This document shows positions 31,241 to 34,672 of a stretch of DNA of 34,672 nt, in pieces. Below the pieces are notes generated by a model that searched no databases, was not told where the DNA came from, and saw only the letters and a list, made by a program, of their open reading frames with translations. Numbering within the stretch: position 1 is the stretch's first letter; each line of letters begins with the position of its first letter. Source of the stretch: Candidatus Doudnabacteria bacterium RIFCSPHIGHO2_01_48_18 (GTDB taxonomy: Bacteria > Patescibacteriota > Doudnabacteria > UBA920 > 2-01-FULL-46-14); contig MFEF01000008.1 of NCBI GenBank assembly GCA_001777515.1, positions 1 through 34,672 on the forward strand, in the 5' to 3' direction. The translations under genes and the position numbers were made by a program.

Positions 31241-31296
31241 AAGGCCCAGGGTTCGTTTTTTGTCAAAGAATGACAAATGCGAATCCGGGCCTTTTC
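31241..31296 (+). terminator. Terminator between purL and lepA
   Basis: Outer stem AAGGCCC (31241-31247) with GGGCCTT (31287-31293), a TTCG/CGAA step, and an inner stem TTTGTCA with TGACAAA around AAGAA (31259-31277). TTTTC follows the outer stem. The lepA -10 box starts immediately after. Confidence 0.75.
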
Positions 31297-31305
31297 TGTT
31301 ATAAT
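31297..31305 (+). promoter_or_regulatory. Extended -10 promoter for lepA, near-leaderless
   Basis: TGT followed by a perfect TATAAT (31300-31305), 9 bases before ATG 31315. A transcript from here would have a leader of about three bases. No -35 consensus. Confidence 0.65.
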
Positions 31306-31314
31306 TAATTCCTC

Positions 31315-33093
31315 ATGGATCAAAGTAAAATTCGAAATTTTTGCATAATCGCGCATATAGACCACGGCAAATCGACCCTTGCGGATCGGTTTTTAGAGGT
31401 AACCGGAACAGTAGAGAAGCGCAAGATGAAAGAACAGCTGCTCGATCAGATGGATCTGGAGCGAGAGCGGGGGATCACCATCAAGCTGCAGCCAGTGCGC
31501 ATGGATTACAATGGCTATGAGTTGAATCTCATTGATACCCCAGGGCACGTGGATTTTGCCTACGAGGTCTCGAGATCTCTGGCTGCCTGCGAAGGCGCGA
31601 TTCTCGTAGTGGACGCAACCCAGGGCATCCAGGCGCAGACACTGGCGAATGTAAAGCTCGCGATGGAGCATGATCTGGTGCTTATTCCCGTCATCAATAA
31701 GATAGACCTGCCCAACGCGTCGCCAGAAGAGATTGCGATACAGGTCAAAGACGCGTTTGGTTTTGCTGACGATGAGATTATTTTTGCTTCCGGAAAAACT
31801 GGCGAAAACGTAGACAAGATCATTGAAGCAGTAATCGCAAGAGTACCAGCACCAAAAGGCCAAGCTGATGCTCCGCTCCAGGCCCTGATTTTTGATTCCA
31901 AATACGACAAGCATCAGGGTGTAATTGCGTATGTCCGCATAGTCAGTGGCGGCATCGGTACCAATGAAGGCATTAAATTTATCAACACGAGCACGCAGGC
32001 CAGCTCGATCGAGGTTGGATATTTTACGCCGCAGTTCAAGAAGGACCTGCGTCTCGAAACCGGCGAGGTCGGCTACATTGTCACCGGCCTTCGCGAGGTC
32101 AGCAAAGCACGCGTTGGTGATACTATTACATCAACAGCGAGGCCATCGCTCGAGCCGTTGCCAGGTTATAAAGATATCAAGCCGATGGTGTTTGCCTCGA
32201 TTTTTCCCGAGTCTGGCGATGATTATCCAACGCTCCGTGATGCCATGGATAAGCTGAAACTCAATGACGCGTCATTGAGTTTTGAACCAGAGAGTATCCC
32301 TTCGCTGGGGTTTGGCTTTCGAACTGGATTTTTAGGATTACTGCATATGGATATCATCCGCGAACGGCTAACGCGAGAGTTTAACCTTGATCTCGTTCTA
32401 ACCGCGCCATCTGTCGCCTACGTGGTGCACAAACGAGACCACGAAGAAACTACTGTTTATAACCCCTCGCAGCTTCCTGACCCCGCGCACGTAGAAGCGC
32501 TCCTTGAGCCATGGGTAACCCTCGACATTATCACACCCGAGAAATATCTGGGCGGCGTAATGTCGCTCGTCACGGGACGACGCGGAATCTACAAAGATAC
32601 GACCTATCTTGGTCCAGGGCGCCTCAATCTGCATTTTGAGATTCCACTTGCTAACATTGTCAGTGATTTTTACGATAAATTAAAAAGCATTTCCTCTGGG
32701 TATGCTTCGATGAATTATGATTTTTTGGAATATCGCGCGGGCGATCTCGTGAAGCTTGATGTTTTGGTGGCTGAGGACCGGGTGGACGCGCTCGCGCTCA
32801 TCGTCCACCGCAGCATTGCTGAGAGTGAAGGACGCAGGATCGTGGAGAAGCTCAAAACACTCATTCCCAAACAACAGTTCCCGGTCGCGCTGCAGGCCGC
32901 TATTGGCGGCAAAATAGTCGCGAGAGAAACGATTCCTGCCATGCGCAAGGACGTTACCGCGGGGCTCTACGGCGGCGACGTTACTCGAAAGCAGAAGGTC
33001 CTCAAGAAACAGAAAAAAGGAAAAGCCCGCCTCAAGGCATCAGGGCGGGTGGAGATTCCGCAAGAAGCGTTTATTTCGTTAATGAAGCGCTGA
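31315..33093 (+). CDS. lepA: Elongation factor 4 (LepA)
   Basis: Ribosome-associated GTPase that acts in translation under stress and initiation. The 592-residue length is normal. GTPase motifs: G1 AHIDHGKSTLADRF (about 13-26), RERGITIK switch I, DTPGHVDF switch II, NKIDLP G4 and SGK G5. Domains II, III, IV (V-like) and the LepA-specific C-terminal domain (KVLKKQKKGKARLKASGRVE) follow; there is no EF-G domain IV, as expected. The gene starts three or so bases after its predicted transcription start. Its stop codon borders a tiny convergent reading frame. Confidence 0.97.
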   Translation: MDQSKIRNFCIIAHIDHGKSTLADRFLEVTGTVEKRKMKEQLLDQMDLERERGITIKLQPVRMDYNGYELNLIDTPGHVDFAYEVSRSLAACEGAILVVDATQGIQAQTLANVKLAMEHDLVLIPVINKIDLPNASPEEIAIQVKDAFGFADDEIIFASGKTGENVDKIIEAVIARVPAPKGQADAPLQALIFDSKYDKHQGVIAYVRIVSGGIGTNEGIKFINTSTQASSIEVGYFTPQFKKDLRLETGEVGYIVTGLREVSKARVGDTITSTARPSLEPLPGYKDIKPMVFASIFPESGDDYPTLRDAMDKLKLNDASLSFEPESIPSLGFGFRTGFLGLLHMDIIRERLTREFNLDLVLTAPSVAYVVHKRDHEETTVYNPSQLPDPAHVEALLEPWVTLDIITPEKYLGGVMSLVTGRRGIYKDTTYLGPGRLNLHFEIPLANIVSDFYDKLKSISSGYASMNYDFLEYRAGDLVKLDVLVAEDRVDALALIVHRSIAESEGRRIVEKLKTLIPKQQFPVALQAAIGGKIVARETIPAMRKDVTAGLYGGDVTRKQKVLKKQKKGKARLKASGRVEIPQEAFISLMKR

Positions 33094-33189
33094 TCAGTAG
33101 AGCAGTGGCAGCACAGACAACAGCAGCATTGCCGCGACGGTAATAGTTGCCACAATAATCGTGATTGTTCTGATGAGTTTTTTATTCAC
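33094..33189 (-). CDS. Possible 31-residue membrane peptide
   Basis: On the minus strand a GTG-started frame reads a basic start (NKKLIRT) and then one hydrophobic helix ITIIVATITVAAMLLLSVLP and LLY, then TGA. The charge and hydrophobic pattern is that of a real single-pass peptide. There is no good Shine-Dalgarno; a 12-base palindrome TTAGATATCTAA stands just upstream. It fills the gap of 141 bases between lepA and ftsB and ends next to the lepA stop. I cannot exclude a chance frame. Confidence 0.4.
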   Translation of the reverse strand: MNKKLIRTITIIVATITVAAMLLLSVLPLLY

Positions 33190-33234
33190 CCGTTAGATAT
33201 CTAATTGTAAGATCTCACGAAATAATCTTATCAT

Positions 33235-33606
33235 ATGTTTTACCGATTGCTAAAATCCAGGCTCGGGATCGTAGTGGGGATACTGCTTCTCATGGCGATC
33301 ATTTTCTATTTGGCAAAGGAAACATATAAGAAGAGGCAGATTGACCAGGTTATTGCCGGGCTAGAAGATGAAATCGCGGCAGCAGAAGGCCGTAACAAAG
33401 AGATCCTGGAGCTGATCAGCTATTACAAAACTACGGAATACAAAGAAAGGCAGGCTCGCTCGCTTTTGGGATTGCAAAAGGAGGGAGAATTCGCCGTAGC
33501 GTTGCCACAGTCGCAATCGGCGAAACCTTCCGAAACTGCCGGAGCAAACGCTGATAATCGGGCGAATTATCAAAAATGGTGGGATTATTTTTTTGGAGCA
33601 AGATGA
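33235..33606 (+). CDS. FtsB/DivIC-type septum formation initiator protein
   Basis: Small division protein of 123 residues. One membrane helix (IVVGILLLMAIIFYLAKETY, about 11-30) is followed by a coiled coil (KKRQIDQVIAGLEDEIAAAE and following). The C-terminal part has TTEYKERQARSLLGLQKEGEF, the signature seen in DivIC/FtsB proteins, then a proline- and serine-containing tail. It would sit in the divisome with FtsL and FtsQ, none of which are in the window. Its stop codon overlaps the next ATG by four bases. Confidence 0.85.
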   Translation: MFYRLLKSRLGIVVGILLLMAIIFYLAKETYKKRQIDQVIAGLEDEIAAAEGRNKEILELISYYKTTEYKERQARSLLGLQKEGEFAVALPQSQSAKPSETAGANADNRANYQKWWDYFFGAR

Positions 33607-34460
33607 ACCGAAGAATCCTGTTAATCATATTGACAGCAGCCGTCGTAGTAGTCGCGATTTTTAGCCTCGCGATTTACGGTTTTGGCGTAAACAATAAAAT
33701 TACGGCGACATTCAACGATATTTTTCCGTTCCTGCCTGCGGCGCTCGTGAATGGACGGGTTGTTTTTCTTGATGAGGTTGATGATAGACTATGGCTGCAC
33801 GAGCAGGCTGTCATGCATCAATCGCTGATCATGTCCGCTACCGGCAATCAGCAGCAAATATTGGAAGCGCTCATTAGACAGGAGATTATTTCTGATCTTT
33901 TGGAAAAACGAAATATTGGCATCCTTTCAGCAGAGCTGGAAGAATATTACACGCATTTGAAAAGCAATTTCACAGGGGATGTTGGCAAAGAGATTGTGGA
34001 AGTTTTTCACATCAGTGAGGAGCGGTTCAAAGTTTTGATCGTCCGGCCCGATTTGCAAGAGAAAATTTTGAAATTAGAAATCAACAGTCAGGCCTCGGGT
34101 GATAAAGGGTATGAGCGAGCCAGGAAAATCAAGACCCTGCTCAACGAGGGGATGTCCTTCGTGGAAGCGGCGAGATTTTACAGCGAAGACGAAAGCAGTA
34201 AATACAACGGCGGTGATTTAGGGTTTTTTACGCGTACCGAGGTTAATCCTTGGCTAAAGCGCGCTTTTGACCTCACCGCGAGCAGCACCAGCGATGTTAT
34301 AGTTTCTCCTGATGGATACCACATTCTTATGGTTACCAATAAGGATGAGGCAGGAGAAGAAAAAATCCAGTTGCAGCATATATTTATCCGCGGCCCGGAT
34401 TTTGAAGAGTACTTGGAAAGACAGCAGAAAAGTTATAGAATCTATACGTTCGTGAAGTAA
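33603..34460 (+). CDS. Membrane-anchored parvulin-type peptidyl-prolyl isomerase
   Basis: Extracytoplasmic foldase of the PrsA/SurA type, 285 residues. An N-terminal membrane anchor (ILLIILTAAVVVVAIFSLAI, about 5-24) is followed by a helical SurA-N-like chaperone part (QQQILEALIRQEIISDLLEK). The parvulin domain is at about 178-265, with the marks SFVEAARFYSEDESSKYNGG, DLGFFTRTEV, and SDVIVSPDGYHILMVTNK. The start is the ATG at 33603, which overlaps the stop codon of the FtsB-like gene. An alternative frame start at 33576 would only add residues before the membrane anchor. Confidence 0.88.
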   Translation: MNRRILLIILTAAVVVVAIFSLAIYGFGVNNKITATFNDIFPFLPAALVNGRVVFLDEVDDRLWLHEQAVMHQSLIMSATGNQQQILEALIRQEIISDLLEKRNIGILSAELEEYYTHLKSNFTGDVGKEIVEVFHISEERFKVLIVRPDLQEKILKLEINSQASGDKGYERARKIKTLLNEGMSFVEAARFYSEDESSKYNGGDLGFFTRTEVNPWLKRAFDLTASSTSDVIVSPDGYHILMVTNKDEAGEEKIQLQHIFIRGPDFEEYLERQQKSYRIYTFVK

Positions 34461-34465
34461 TGCTC

Positions 34466-34536
34466 GCGGGATTCGTATAGTGGTAGTACGCGACCTTCCC
34501 AAGGTTGTGGCACGGGTTCGATTCCCGTATCCCGCT
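34466..34536 (+). tRNA. tRNA-Gly, anticodon CCC
   Basis: Cloverleaf of 71 bases: acceptor stem GCGGGAT (34466-34472) with ATCCCGC (34529-34535), discriminator T, anticodon stem CGACC with GGTTG around TTCCCAA, and a T arm with GGTTCGATTCC. The anticodon is CCC, reading GGG. CCA is not encoded. A terminator follows at once. Confidence 0.95.
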
Positions 34537-34539
34537 TTT

Positions 34540-34569
34540 CAAAACCCCCTCCGTATGGAGGGGGTTTTG
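34540..34569 (+). terminator. Terminator after tRNA-Gly
   Basis: 13-base arms CAAAACCCCCTCC and GGAGGGGGTTTTG around GTAT. The T-run lies inside the second arm. Confidence 0.8.
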
Positions 34570-34584
34570 ATTACAGGATTAAAC

Positions 34585-34602
34585 CCCCAGCTTTAGCTGG
34601 GG
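34585..34602. repeat. Palindrome after the tRNA terminator
   Basis: Arms CCCCAGCT and AGCTGGGG around TT. No gene is seen from 34570 to the window end; the stretch consists mainly of this and the next palindrome. Confidence 0.6.
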
Positions 34603-34626
34603 TGTACGTTTGAAGGCGACGCCGTA

Positions 34627-34658
34627 TACTAAAGCCACCCGGCAGGGTGGCTTTAGTA
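34627..34658. repeat. Second palindrome at the window end
   Basis: 14-base arms TACTAAAGCCACCC and GGGTGGCTTTAGTA around GGCA. No T-run follows, so it is more likely a dispersed element than a terminator. Confidence 0.65.
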
Positions 34659-34672
34659 ACATCTATGAATCA

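Noticed and set aside
1-34672. Mobile elements, phage genes, CRISPR arrays, replication origin
   Set aside because: No transposase, integrase or phage protein, no regularly spaced repeats, and no DnaA-box cluster or dnaA/dnaN neighbourhood were seen.

Overview
The window looks like a piece of a chromosome from a Patescibacteria (Candidate Phyla Radiation) bacterium. This is inferred from gene content and style, not from a marker-gene tree. Signs are a very compact layout, 4- and 8-base gene overlaps, many short membrane-anchored proteins of a type common in that group, a shortened prolyl-tRNA synthetase, an frr-rseP-proS cluster without the isoprenoid and lipid genes that usually sit inside it, and several promoters almost on top of the start codon. 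UGA is used as an ordinary stop codon, so the genetic code is the standard bacterial one. No transposase, phage gene or CRISPR array is visible.

Bases 1-10012 hold central carbon metabolism and DNA/RNA maintenance. They start with the end of a PfkB-type sugar kinase and glyceraldehyde-3-phosphate dehydrogenase, followed by an island of membrane-anchored proteins with a TrpR-family regulator. A chain then follows of a degenerate phosphoglycerate kinase homologue, phosphoglycerate mutase, RecJ, an RNase H and a YbaB-like protein. The island carries the most interesting signal: three related palindromes of 28-32 bases lie just upstream of the regulator, of the next membrane protein and of the PGK-like gene. 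Each contains a -10-like hexamer at the same place. This looks like a local, self-regulated circuit connecting envelope proteins with lower glycolysis.

Bases 10014-24884 are mostly cell envelope and shape: a PEGA-domain membrane protein (minus strand), MurA with aspartate in place of the usual catalytic cysteine, a first MreB, a glycosyltransferase, an unknown protein, DNA polymerase III delta prime, an Asp-box repeat lipoprotein candidate, frr, rseP, proS, and then mreB-mreC-mreD-PBP2, a rod-shape operon with its own MreB copy.

Bases 24886-27256 are less ordinary. They contain a minus-strand winged-helix-like protein, a short minus-strand gene split by a one-base frameshift, folD with a palindromic element inserted in its reading frame, a 200-base stretch without a gene that can fold, and a 61-residue very basic protein. 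Bases 27289-34672 carry a full-length PurL, LepA, a possible 31-residue membrane peptide, an FtsB/DivIC-like protein, a parvulin-type foldase, tRNA-Gly(CCC) and a run of hairpins.

Two expression styles coexist. Several genes have a -10 box 6-9 bases before the start codon and thus nearly leaderless transcripts. A second set (the unknown 230-residue protein, the winged-helix protein, the broken gene, the 61-residue protein and purL) has purine-rich Shine-Dalgarno-like sequences, mostly with a GGAGG core.
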